Positions 32,199 through 42,526 of a stretch of DNA of 64,000 bases are shown one piece after another; position 1 is the first letter of the stretch, and each line of letters starts with the position of its first letter. The stretch comes from Curvularia sp. ZM96 (Eukaryota; Ascomycota; Dothideomycetes; Pleosporales; Pleosporaceae), in contig JAJGBQ010000006.1 in NCBI GenBank assembly GCA_022457065.1, forward strand, positions 1,426,001 through 1,490,000, given 5' to 3'. The position numbers were made by a program, and so were the translations under genes. The notes beneath the pieces were generated by a model. The model was not told the origin of the DNA, ran no database searches, and saw nothing but the letters and a program-made list of their open reading frames with translations.

Positions 32199-33847
32199 TT
32201 AATCCGAATCATCAGGCAATTCCTCTATACGTCCTGAACGGTAAGCTTCCTCCACGGGGTTCTGCACATCGACTACACCAGTAGCTTTGAGCCTGAGCAC
32301 TGCATTAGCAAGTCCATATAAAGTGCAAGGGGAATGATGACATACCTTTCGAACAAGACAAACAACCGCTCTGCCTCTCTTTCCTTCTCCTCTTGCGTCA
32401 TCGGCTCTTGCGGCACTTGCTCCTCCTTGTCCAGTCTCTGTCCGGTAATGGGGTTGACAGGTATACCCTCTGCAACATCCTGAGGCGCATTCGCCTTCAT
32501 GACCTCCTCGGGCATTTGTATATTGTTAGACATGAGGTATCCGGATGCAAAGCCATAGCCAACGTTGTGGACGAAAGTGGCAGGATCTTTGTGAGATAGT
32601 TCAAATAGCATCGAGGAGATAGATCCACGCAGCGTTGAGGTATGGGCCGAGGTAGAGAGATTCAGCAGGCGTGAAGGAAGCGTGTCTGACTTGCCAAGGG
32701 GCCTGTCGCGCTCTTCAGTAGTTGGGAGTAGCATTTTCTCCATAGTCTTTTGGACTTGCTCTGGCGCGATTTCGTATACTTGCCGGATCAATGTAAGAAG
32801 AGGAGTTATGGTCTCATCTAGGTCTTTTGACGGATAGGTAATGATGGCCTTGTCGAGCATTTTGATAAGGTGCTCGGCGTTGCACTTAGGATCGTCTGGT
32901 GGGAACACCGCCTTTTTGCCTTCATCATTCTCTAAATCCAAGTGCAAGAGTGCGTTGACTAGTTCTCTTGCAGGGGGTGCAAGTGGCGGTTGAGTGGCGC
33001 CACTTGATACCAGTATCTTGAACACATGTGGTATTGACTTTGTGAAATGCGGGCTCAGGTCTTTGTGGAAGTGTATGATGTTGAAGACGAGCTTCAGTGT
33101 CTCGGAAAGCGCCATGAGCTCCATGGGCTGACGTGATGCTGTTGAGTAGCGCTTCGCGTGTCGTTCTATGGCAGCATTGATGCTCTCTGCGAGCTGATTT
33201 TCACGCACGAGTTGTGCGTAGTCGAGATTCGCATCGTAGGTCATGAGGAAGAGGACGCGTGAGGCAAGGAATTCGTCGTCAACGCTATCGCTCTCGAAGC
33301 AAGTCAGCTTAATATTGATGGTCTAATAGCCAATTGATATCTTGCCTTTAGCTTCTCTGCCGTATGCGGACCAAAACCCAGGTCGACGAGGATCTGCCGC
33401 GTCTTGGGTTGGAGCAGGAGTGCATTGGCTATGCACCGAAGAGCCTCCTGTGATGCTGGAGTGGCGCTTCCATGGAGCGCATGGCGACCTAAAGTTTGAA
33501 GGCCCTGCAAGGGTCATGATACTGTTCGTGACGAATGGGACAGGGTGGTATACATCTTGGGTAAAGATAGGGTCTGAGTTCTCGACAGATCGTCCATATA
33601 CCTTGAGCTGCTCAAGTAGTTTCTTTTTCTCTGCTCATCGGGTGAGTAGTCTGGCTCATAGCGCACTGTAGAGAACCATACCCTCGACAGATAGTTTGTT
33701 TGCGTCGAGATCGGCCTTTAATTCGGCGAGGATGCGAGTGACGTCGTCAAGCTTTGCTACGACAACACCGGATTAGCAACGGCCAGACGCAATGGCATTC
33801 ATCTTTCTAGAGCGCAACGCACCCTTTCCTGACTTTTGTGACAACAT
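32199..33847 (-). CDS. RIC8: Synembryn RIC8, G-alpha guanine nucleotide exchange factor and chaperone
   Basis: Six exons: 33847-33823, 33756-33682, 33630-33554, 33504-33346, 33292-32346 and 32292-32199. The product is 458 aa. Introns are 66, 51, 49, 53 and 53 nt. All are GT-AG except the fourth, which starts GCAAGA (GC-AG) and has a branch site CTGAC before its acceptor. The protein is an armadillo-like helical repeat: ASQEALRCIANALLLQPKTR, SDSVDDEFLASRVLF, HFHKDLSPHF, LRGSISSMLFELSHKDP and, at the C-terminus, PVEEAYRSGRIEELPDDSD. RIC8 acts in the cytosol, folding and activating G-alpha subunits in growth, conidiation and pathogenic development. The first exon encodes only eight residues (MLSQKSGK) and was chosen because it joins in phase to KLDDVTRILAEL. 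It is divergent from RIF1. Confidence 0.93.
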
Positions 33848-34313
33848 GGCGGCCGAGGCGCGGGTTGAGTTTGGAGAAGTGGGACAGTCGAGTGGCATGA
33901 AGCTCAAGCTCGGGAAGCCCCACCAGGGACATCGATGCGACTACTTTTATGACGGGGCCTAGATGACCTAAACTAGGGACGACTAAGCGCCGGGCGACTT
34001 GAGCGTATCCAAACCGTGCCATTGCGCTCACGTGTGAGTGTGGGCTATTTGGCCGGGGGCGGCTGTTGGCTCGAGGGCCCGTCTCCCGGTGAATGGACGG
34101 CGGTTGGCCTGGCTAGCACTTTACGCGGGCGCGTCCCGCTAAACGCGTCGCCAACACCAACCTTTGCATCTCAAGACCAGGGTGGTTGATCACTTCTCTA
34201 CACGCGCACGTACTCTGGACCTTTCATCGCGCAAACGGCGAGGGCCATGTGAACACTACCCTTTGTTTTTCTTTGTTTCCTCCGTCTTTGTTGCCAGTTG
34301 ATTCAGCATAGCC
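33848..34313. promoter_or_regulatory. Divergent promoter of RIC8 and RIF1
   Basis: 466 bp, GC-rich around 34060-34160, with several CGCG-containing words. Contains the candidate MCB site listed next. Confidence 0.45.
34143..34148. promoter_or_regulatory. Candidate MluI cell-cycle box (ACGCGT)
   Basis: Perfect palindromic ACGCGT about 170 bp before the RIF1 start, the site bound by MBF in yeasts and used for G1/S genes. One six-base word can occur by chance, more so in this CG-rich stretch. Confidence 0.3.
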
Positions 34314-37300
34314 ATGGGCTTGTCCAAACTCGATGCCCTTTCCGTTCGCCCACCAACACCACCCAAGGACCAGGAAGACACTGGTGCCGATGAGACGCTG
34401 CAGTTCCTTGAAGATCCGTTTGGAGAGAAGCCTGTAGCGCCCAGACTCAAAGCGGCCAAGGTGCCCAATACACCTGAACAATCGCCTTCATCAGACATCG
34501 ACATCCCTTCGAGTCCAGCGAGCACAAGAAAGAGAGTCAACTTCGAACTGCAGACATGCGGCACTATAGCCAACAAGGCCATTGCACAGTCCTGGACACC
34601 CACACGTAGCTCACCACTCCGCCCACTGCCTCACACCCGCCTCATTAGGCCGCTCAAGTCAATCCTCAAGCCTTCAGACGGCACCCCTACGCCACCACCC
34701 GCCGACGACGCTGCCGCAGCACACAAGTTCAAATCGTTCGCTGAGATGTTGGAGTCAATAGTGAAGCTGCTTGCTTCGTCTGAGCGGTCGTCACGGCTGG
34801 ATGCATACCATTCGCTGCACAGAACCATGCAGGCGTATGACAAGGTCCCTGATGACTACGCATTGAAGCAAAAGATGTCTTTGTTGACACAATTCATACG
34901 CCGCGACGCCCAAGCGCCCAGTCCGACCGGCACAGGTCTGGACTCGCAGCTCATTGGGCAGGCGATGAAGTTGCTCATGGCTCTGTTTCGCATCCCAGAC
35001 CTCACATCTGCCATGGACGAGGACTTTTGCTCTTTTATCATCGAGCGCATTATTCGCATGGCTAGCGACAGCACAATTCCCAAGGCTGTCGTCAATACCC
35101 ACCTCGCTGTGCTGATGCAGCAAAACTTCCGACAAAAGACCATGACAGTAGCCCGTGTGGAAAAGATTCTTGACGCGTTGGACACCATTCATGAACGTAT
35201 ATCGGGGAATGCTGTGCAAGCCTACAGAGTCCGCATATATCGAAAGTTGATCCAGCAACGGCCAGATGTTATGATCAAACACACCGAACGATGGTTCACG
35301 TATACACTGAAAGCTTTGGTAACAGCCCAAAAAGACATCAGTCAGAGTGCTCTCGACACTACTGTGTCAGCAGCAAAATCCATTGGCCATGACCGGAACG
35401 TCGCGAAATCTGTACTAGCTGTGCTCAACCGTACGAAGAATGATGGTGGGACCATTGCGGGCGTTTTTACAAAAGAGCTGGAACGAATGCTGGGTGGCGA
35501 CCACGCTGTGTTGGTTCCGCAAATTTGGGCTGCCGTTACGGGACTACTGAAAGACTCGCTGAATGGTGACAAGTTCGCTGGTATGAAGGAATGGCTTGAG
35601 GTATTTCAATCCTGTGTGTCTTCGGAAAAAGAGCAGGTCAGGATCTACTCCAACATTTCTTTCGGCTTCATGATTTATTCTGTCAACCTAACGTACCACA
35701 CCACTGAGGCATGGACAAAAATGTTCCTCAGCATTGCATTGCATGCCTTGCAAAGGAGTTCCTCTGCGAAAAAGCCCGAACGAGCCCCAATTTCGTCTGG
35801 CTACTTTACACTGCTATACTACGCGTTTCGTCCAACCGATTCCTTTGCGCAGCTCGACCGATACTGGAATGAGTTCATAGCTTCCCTTTGGAACCCCTTG
35901 ATCCATTCAGTCCCAGGCCAACATGCTCTCCCTGCATGCAGATTAGTGACTGCTCTCTTGGGTGGCTCTCGAAAACCGTGGGACGAACATCGGGCACTAG
36001 ACCTCAGACCACAGTACATGATTCAACGCGGAGAGTTGCCTCTGGTGGACCCAAGATGGGTTCGGAAGTCGATCACCCGAGTGCTTCAATTCGTGGAAAC
36101 TCTGTTGGATGCTACTCTCTTGACCGAGACCAAAGAGCCCGAAGACGAGCCAGTCAAAGCCATGTGGCAATCACTCATCAATTCACTAGTCGAGGCGAGT
36201 AGTAAGGAGATCATGGCTTCTACAGAAACCAAAGACGCCATGGCGCAGATTGTCAATTTGTTGCGCCGTATCTGGGATAGACACACTGCAAAGTTGGCAG
36301 TCCCACAGAACAAGGAGGATCTTTGGGCAGACAAGTTCTGCTTCTTGATCGAAACTGTCATCCAGAAGATGGGAGCTTTCCAGTTTGCGGATAAGAGTCT
36401 CACTCGTAACGACAAGAACGAATTCGAGGTTGCTTCAACTCCGTCCCACAGGTCACGAACTAATAATGCGCGGACATCGCCATTTCTCTATCTGGTCGAC
36501 CTTGTGGTCACCCAATCTGAAGGCAAACTCGCTGATCCTGTTCGACTTCGTGTCATTGACGTGATCATCAAGCCATGTTTCACAGCTCAAAACACCCGAC
36601 TGGGGAAGTTGGAACTTCTCCGCGACTGCGCTGCAACTGTTGGTACCTCACTGAAAGGGGCGGTAGCCTCAAATTTCTGGGCGCAGATTTCTACCCTGTT
36701 GAACGCAACACTGCAAGAGTCCACGGTCACATCGAACGAGCGCGTCACCGGTCCCCTTGGGAAGGAGTTTGACGTTGTTGTGGAAGTCCTGGGTTTAGGT
36801 GCAGAGTCATTGATTGGCACATCACATGGTTGTGAAGTGTTGTCGACTTTTGTTGACACAGTCAGACGAGAGGCTGGAGAGGGTGCACTCATTCTAGCTG
36901 TCATCGAAAAGGTATCCGAGTGCGTTATCAATCCCATATCCGATGAAGAAAAGGTTTCTTGCCGCCCGTATGCGAGCATACTGCTTCGCAACCTCCCAAA
37001 ACAGATGAGCAGAAAACTACTGGATCAAGGCCGACAGAATCTCTGGCCCTCAAATCCTACCATTGGACGCAATACTGATTTTGACCCCTACGTTCATCTG
37101 TATAGCGCTGTTGCTGCAGTTGGTTCAGCTGCGTATCGGGATCTCGACAAGGACGATGTGGAGTTAACGAAAGACTTTCTCTCTGCTTTGTCCGTTTCGA
37201 TTCAACACTGTTCGACATCCCATCTCGCCATGTACCTGCGAAAGACTCAAGATTCAATTCGAATCTGGATTGAAGACCCTGAGGAGAGGATGCAGAGCAG

Positions 37301-39692
37301 AGATGAACCATTGAAGGCTTTGCATCGTGAAGTGGTTAAACTGTGGCAAGAAGTGAACAAAGCTGTCGAGCGGCTGCCGAGGACGGACAGTCAGACTTTG
37401 CTCCATCTGGAATCATTGATCACTGCAGGTTTCGTTAGCAGGCGCCGAAGTATTGTCAACGTCTCGATAGAGACCTGGAATAATACTTTTGGAAAACAAG
37501 ATAGTCTGCAGTATCCTTCCGATCTTGAGCAGGCTCTGCGTCGTCCACGTAATAATGTGGACCTTTCCTTGCCCTCACTGGAAGACCGAAAAGACGATGC
37601 GGTAAGTACATTTCTCAAGCCCAACCTTTTACTTTTACTAATCCTGCAATAGAAGCATCCACCTTCCTTCTATGATTCAGATAGCAGCACTGGCGATGTT
37701 AAAAAACCGTTCAAGAGTCCACGGGTAAAAGAGTCGCCCTTTAAAATCACAAAATCAACACGAAGGTCGACATCGAGATCTCCAGCAGTGTCAGGAACAA
37801 GACGGGTTTCATCAAGGAACACACCGAAGGTCCGCCTACGACATGACGACTCTCAGATCAAGTTTGAGCCCATCGTTTCGTCACCCTCAAACCCATTCAA
37901 CCAAGAGTCTCAAGTATTGACTGAGCACCAAAAGGAGATGATTAGTAGGCACAGGCTTTCCACTAATCTATTTGCGAACATGGGTGCGCTCTCACCTCGA
38001 CCGGATGATGCGCCTATCCCGATGGAAATTGACTCTGATGCCCTGACTGCGGATGACTTGCTGGATCAAACTGCTCGAGCCACTCCACTTAGAACCCGTG
38101 CAGCAATGGGACCAATGGACGCCTACCTTGGATCTTCACCCACACCGCATACTCGCAAGAGTGTTCAGAACGTTGTGAGCGAGGATACTGACGTAGCCAC
38201 ACCCACTGCTGTAAGGAGCATTCACTATGCTGCAAATGATGAACCAGCGTCTTCACCACCTGAATTTCAGAGAAGGACGCGGTTGGATCCTGCAGAAAAC
38301 GACAGTATGGTTCTCGTAGGATCTAGCTTTGAGTATCGACAACCTGGAAGCAACCGTTCCACGTCTTTCGATGAGGGTACTACCCTAGACGAGGAAGCTC
38401 TCTTGGAAGCGATTGCGCATCATGAAAACCCACAAATAGACGTGGAACTCGCTTCAGACAGTATGATGTCGGAATTGCCTAGCTCAACCATCGATCTTCA
38501 ACTGAATGCTCAAATCGACGCCGACATGCAAGCACACGACGATCCTGCCACAGAAGATACCGAGATAGCGACACCACAATCGCAAAACAACTTTGCAGAT
38601 GCTGCTTCTCATCAGCAGTCGTCTGCCAGGGATGGCAACGGAGTGGGCAGTCATGCTGAGGTGAAAAACACACAAACGCCTACTCGCGTTTCCACGCGTC
38701 GCACCTCACGCAAAAGCTCTCAAGCCGGAACGAGCAGTACAAGTAAAGTGGATGATTCATTCGCTGTGCCATCCTCGCAAGAAACACCTAACTCGCTTCG
38801 CCGCTCCACGCGCCACTCCACAGGTATTCCCCCTCTCCCTCCCAGTACAAAGAAACCCAGGCATCCCCCGGGGAAGAAAGACAACAAAACGAAAAAGGGT
38901 AAAGTGGAAGCTCCAGGAACCCCTAGATTAGGAGAGCAGCACACAGAAGTGCAATCCCAGGAGTCAACCCAACCCGATGATGAAGAAACGCTGGACAACA
39001 TCGTCGTTGCTGCTTCTCCAACCAAAAACACCCGCGGGAAGAAGCGCAAATCAATGGGCAGCAGCGCCATGCCAGAATCCAGTGCAGCAACGCCTCCAAG
39101 TAATCGCAAATTCAACCTACGCCGATCTCACTCCACTCTCAGCCAGGTTGAAAACTTGGAGGATGTGACAGTAGACGACACGCCAGCGCCTAAGCGGGCT
39201 AAGCATGACAACCATCAGGATGTTAGTGAAGCCAAGGATAAGATTCCATCCAGCCAAACGAAGCGTCTGAGCCACATACAAGTTTCACCGCGCCCACAGT
39301 CACGCTCCTCCAACACAACCTCACCTACCGCTGTGAATCCCACCGATACTTCTCCCGACGTTCCTGCCACAGAAACTACTGTGCCTGTAACCCAGCAACA
39401 GCCAGCGCAATATCCTGGCGCCTCATCGTTGTCCTCATCGCAACTACCACAAGTCAGGACGCCTTCGCGCTCCTTTGCCGAGCGGGTGATTCTCACCCCA
39501 CGAAGCATCATCAACCAGCTCAAGAGCCTCAAGGACTATATCTTCAGCACACCGCAACTTGTGTTCACTAGAGAAGAACAGCGGGAAGTAAGCGATGCCA
39601 TGTTTGATATCAATAGGGGTGTGTTCGCCTCGGGTGTGAAGGCGAGTGAAGGCGAGCAGCGACAAGAGCATGAACGCCAAGAAGAGTTGTGA
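34314..39692 (+). CDS. RIF1: RIF1, telomere and replication-timing regulator
   Basis: Two exons: 34314-37601 and 37653-39692; intron of 51 nt, phase 0. The product is 1775 aa. The Rif1 N-terminal HEAT-type region starts around residue 145 (KLLASSERSSRLDAYHSLHR) and continues through about 1090 with SILLRNLPKQMSRKLL and RRRSIVNVSIETWNNTF. Ahead of it lie two protein phosphatase 1 docking motifs, RVNF (74-77, in RKRVNFELQ) and SILK (116-119). The second exon encodes a Ser/Thr/Pro-rich disordered tail with basic clusters and a final hydrophobic helix (RSIINQLKSLKDYIF). Rif1 recruits PP1 to chromatin, opposes DDK at late origins and limits telomere elongation. The intron was placed by its GTAAGT donor and CAATAG acceptor, which keep the tail in frame. 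Confidence 0.93.
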
Positions 39693-40330
39693 AAACGGAG
39701 AAGGTGACTTTTTCCTTGGGGAGGAGAAATAGAAAAAAGCAGGGACATTGCATTTTTGGGTGTTGAGAATATGGATATGCATTGGCATGGATATGAGTAA
39801 TAGGAGATACCATTGTGTAATGTTGGCTTTTTGATGAGCGTGAAAAATTAGGATTCTATATGAACAGATGTTTATCAGCGAGTTTGATATGTTCTTGTTA
39901 TGTCGAACCAATATGAGAACGAGCACCGTAGTTTCCAAAGACATCACATTGCAAATCAATCAAATAGAGTCAAAAGAAGAAGTTCGAAATTCAAAGTATC
40001 AACCCATTGTGACCAGGAGCTTCAATGCTCTTGGGTTCCTAGCGATGCCCACTTTTGTAAACGCCTCTCTCTTTGGCCTCCCCCTTACAAAGTCTCACTT
40101 CTTCTTCTCTCCCCACTTTTATCCGCCCTGGAAGAAAAAGAAAAACAAAGTCGTCACGCAAACGCCAGCCATGCTCGTGAGGTCGTTAGAACAAACCGAA
40201 AATCACATGAAAAGAACTGAAGAAGCCCGAGATGAAAGAGGCACCGTCATAACCACAAGCATGATTGTTTTGAGAGAACAGAGTCCCAGACAAACCACGC
40301 TGGTCTGACTCCCAGCAAACGACGCAACAA
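39693..40330. other. Convergent 3' spacer (RIF1 / REI1)
   Basis: 638 bp between two stops, AT-rich. Small frames at 39868-40308 have no recognisable domain. Confidence 0.45.
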
Positions 40331-41995
40331 CTACTGCAGAAGAGGATCGCGGAAGTGCTTCTGGAAGTTGTGACGCCTCTCGTTGCCAGCCTGGTACCTG
40401 TTGCGAGCACGCTGCTCCTTTTGACGATCGCGCTTCTCGACAGCCTCGACCTCCTTCTTCTTGGCATCTGTAACACCGGTCATACCGTGGAGACCGTTAT
40501 TGCGCGATGAGATGAGCTGGCGCTTGATGTCGTGACCACGACCACGAACCTGGATTTGCCTCTCCTCTCCGTCCATGGCTGTGTCGCCGTCTTGGTCCTC
40601 GCCGTCGGTGATGGCACCTGGGATGGCGCGGCGTTGAGCCTCTTCCATGCGCTCGGCGACGCCGGGGTAGTTTCGTAGGTTCTGGCGGTAGTACTTGTTC
40701 AGCGATCGATGACCGGCAGTGCGACCGGAGGGCAGGTGAAGTTCGTATTCGTCGTAGTAAACTGCCTGGGGTGTGTGGTGTGCGTGAGAGTGGAAGCCGT
40801 CTGCCGCGCGATGTGGACGAGGATCAGTATGGCTGTGATGCCTGGACTTGCTGAGCGACTTGTGGCGGTGACTGCGGTCAATGGGCACAGCAGTAATCTC
40901 ATCGGTGGGCACACTGGAAACAGTGCTGTCGGTCTCCCAGCCCTCGTCATCTTCAGCGTTGCTAGACATGGCTGCATCGTCTTCTGTAGTCGTCTTGGTC
41001 TCGCGTCTTGCTCCGAGCTTGATTCCTCCTCCTGTGGTCGACGACGAGTCATCTGAGTCTCCAGCCTCCTCTTCCATCTCGTTAAAGTCGGCAGCATCTG
41101 GGTACGAACTCCGGAAGTCGTAGAACTCGCCGATCTCAACAAGCTCCACATCAGTGTCGAAAGCAATCATACAATGGCCACGGTCGCGCATGTGTGTCTG
41201 GATGCCAGAGGCAGTGTGAAGCACCTTGTGGCACTTCAAGCACTCGTTGTAGACATGTACTTTCTCATGGAGGTGCTTGATAAGCCCTTCGGGCTGAGCG
41301 AGGTATTCCTTCTCGGGGATGAACATGCCGTGGAAACGTCCCATATGCGCAACGTTAAGCTGGAAACTAGGAGACTTGTAGTTGCAGAACAAGCAGTCAA
41401 GCAGAGGATCACCGGCAGGCTTAGTTGAGGCCGCAACCGAGCTCTTGTCGTCTTGTGCAGCGGCGGACTCGTCTGAAGCGGCAGCCTCACCATCGAGAGT
41501 GGTCTTCTTAATGCTCTGAGAAAGGTCTGTCAAGTCCTTGTCTGTGTCACCGTTGACCGTAGCCTCGGACTCAGCCATGGACTCTCCGAGAGAAAATGCG
41601 GAGCTGACCATGGAGCCAGTAACAGACGCGGCATCATCCAAGTGCGCACCCTTTGCCGATTTTGCCACATTCATGCGGTGTTTTTGGCTGTTGAGGTGGT
41701 TGTTGTAGGCATTCTCGCTAAAATATGTCTTTTGGCAGGCGGAGCACGACTTTTCAAACGAAGCCTTGGCGGCAGTGGCAGCAGCGGTGGCCTTGTTGGC
41801 AAGGACCTTTTCGGTGAAGATTTCGGAGGACAGAGGAGGTAGGGAGGCAACACGGCGCTTGAGGTTGTAGCGGTGCCAGTCCGTCTGCATGTGCGCCCGC
41901 TGCAATTCGCTCGACCGGAAGGCGACCTGGCATGTGTTGCAGGTGAAGGGGTGGGTGGACTGGATATTCGCCTGGGTAGGCACCTGCGACGCCAT
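40331..41995 (-). CDS. REI1: REI1-type zinc-finger 60S ribosome biogenesis factor
   Basis: Single exon of 554 aa from the Met of MASQVPTQ. The frame is open 51 codons further up, but that part is Pro/Ser-rich leader and the family starts here. Four C2H2 zinc fingers lie in the expected order: CNTCQVAFRSSELQRAH, CSACQKTYFSENAYNNH, CLFCNYKSPSFQLNVAH and CLKCHKVLHTASGIQTH. The family block LVEIGEFYDFRSSYPD follows. The C-terminal half is Asp/Glu- and His/Arg-rich and ends in the conserved HRSLNKYYRQNLR and basic tail. Rei1 works in the cytoplasm in late 60S maturation, checking the exit tunnel and helping release of export factors such as Arx1. It is divergent from the HECT ligase gene. Confidence 0.93.
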   Translation of the reverse strand: MASQVPTQANIQSTHPFTCNTCQVAFRSSELQRAHMQTDWHRYNLKRRVASLPPLSSEIFTEKVLANKATAAATAAKASFEKSCSACQKTYFSENAYNNHLNSQKHRMNVAKSAKGAHLDDAASVTGSMVSSAFSLGESMAESEATVNGDTDKDLTDLSQSIKKTTLDGEAAASDESAAAQDDKSSVAASTKPAGDPLLDCLFCNYKSPSFQLNVAHMGRFHGMFIPEKEYLAQPEGLIKHLHEKVHVYNECLKCHKVLHTASGIQTHMRDRGHCMIAFDTDVELVEIGEFYDFRSSYPDAADFNEMEEEAGDSDDSSSTTGGGIKLGARRETKTTTEDDAAMSSNAEDDEGWETDSTVSSVPTDEITAVPIDRSHRHKSLSKSRHHSHTDPRPHRAADGFHSHAHHTPQAVYYDEYELHLPSGRTAGHRSLNKYYRQNLRNYPGVAERMEEAQRRAIPGAITDGEDQDGDTAMDGEERQIQVRGRGHDIKRQLISSRNNGLHGMTGVTDAKKKEVEAVEKRDRQKEQRARNRYQAGNERRHNFQKHFRDPLLQ

Positions 41996-42526
41996 CTCTG
42001 CTGTTGTATTCGGGGTTATAGACGTAGTCGCACTCAGAGGGGAGAGGAGAGGAGGGGGGAGAAATAAAAGGCGATTAGGTGGGGTTGAGTGTGGGAATGA
42101 GTCCCTAGCGCGGACAGACTCAGGGTCTTTATGACTGGCCGGGGGCAAATTCTGTCGGGCGGATGAGGCGGCTGTGATTACAATGAACCAGACGCGGTGG
42201 CCAGGCTCCAGATGCTGTGGGCGATCTTGGTCACGGCGAAACGGGTGGAACGGCCGCGGCCACAGCGAGTGCGGCGAATATTGAAGTGCACCGCCATGAC
42301 ATCAGCTGGCCGCGCCAAGCCACTGGCACATGGCATCCCTGCAGCGGGCGAGAGCCGCATGGCAGGAGCAACCAACCCACCGGCCGCTACTCAGCCCTAC
42401 GGCCCTCGACTTGTACGCACGCCTCGAGCTGCGTCTCTGCACACATCAGACGAGATGCCGACTACCAGGGCGACCTCGTCATGACCGCCGCATACGCCGT
42501 CCTCTCTAGACACCGCGCCCTCTTCC
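41996..42526. promoter_or_regulatory. Divergent promoter of REI1 and the HECT ligase
   Basis: About 530 bp, GC-rich in the middle. Open frames within it look like chance. No specific factor site is claimed. Confidence 0.4.

Noticed and set aside
33302..33345. Shorter 38-nt intron for RIC8 ending TTAAG
   Set aside because: It would lie before the CTGAC branch site and be shorter than any other intron here; the later acceptor TTCGAG restores the family sequence.
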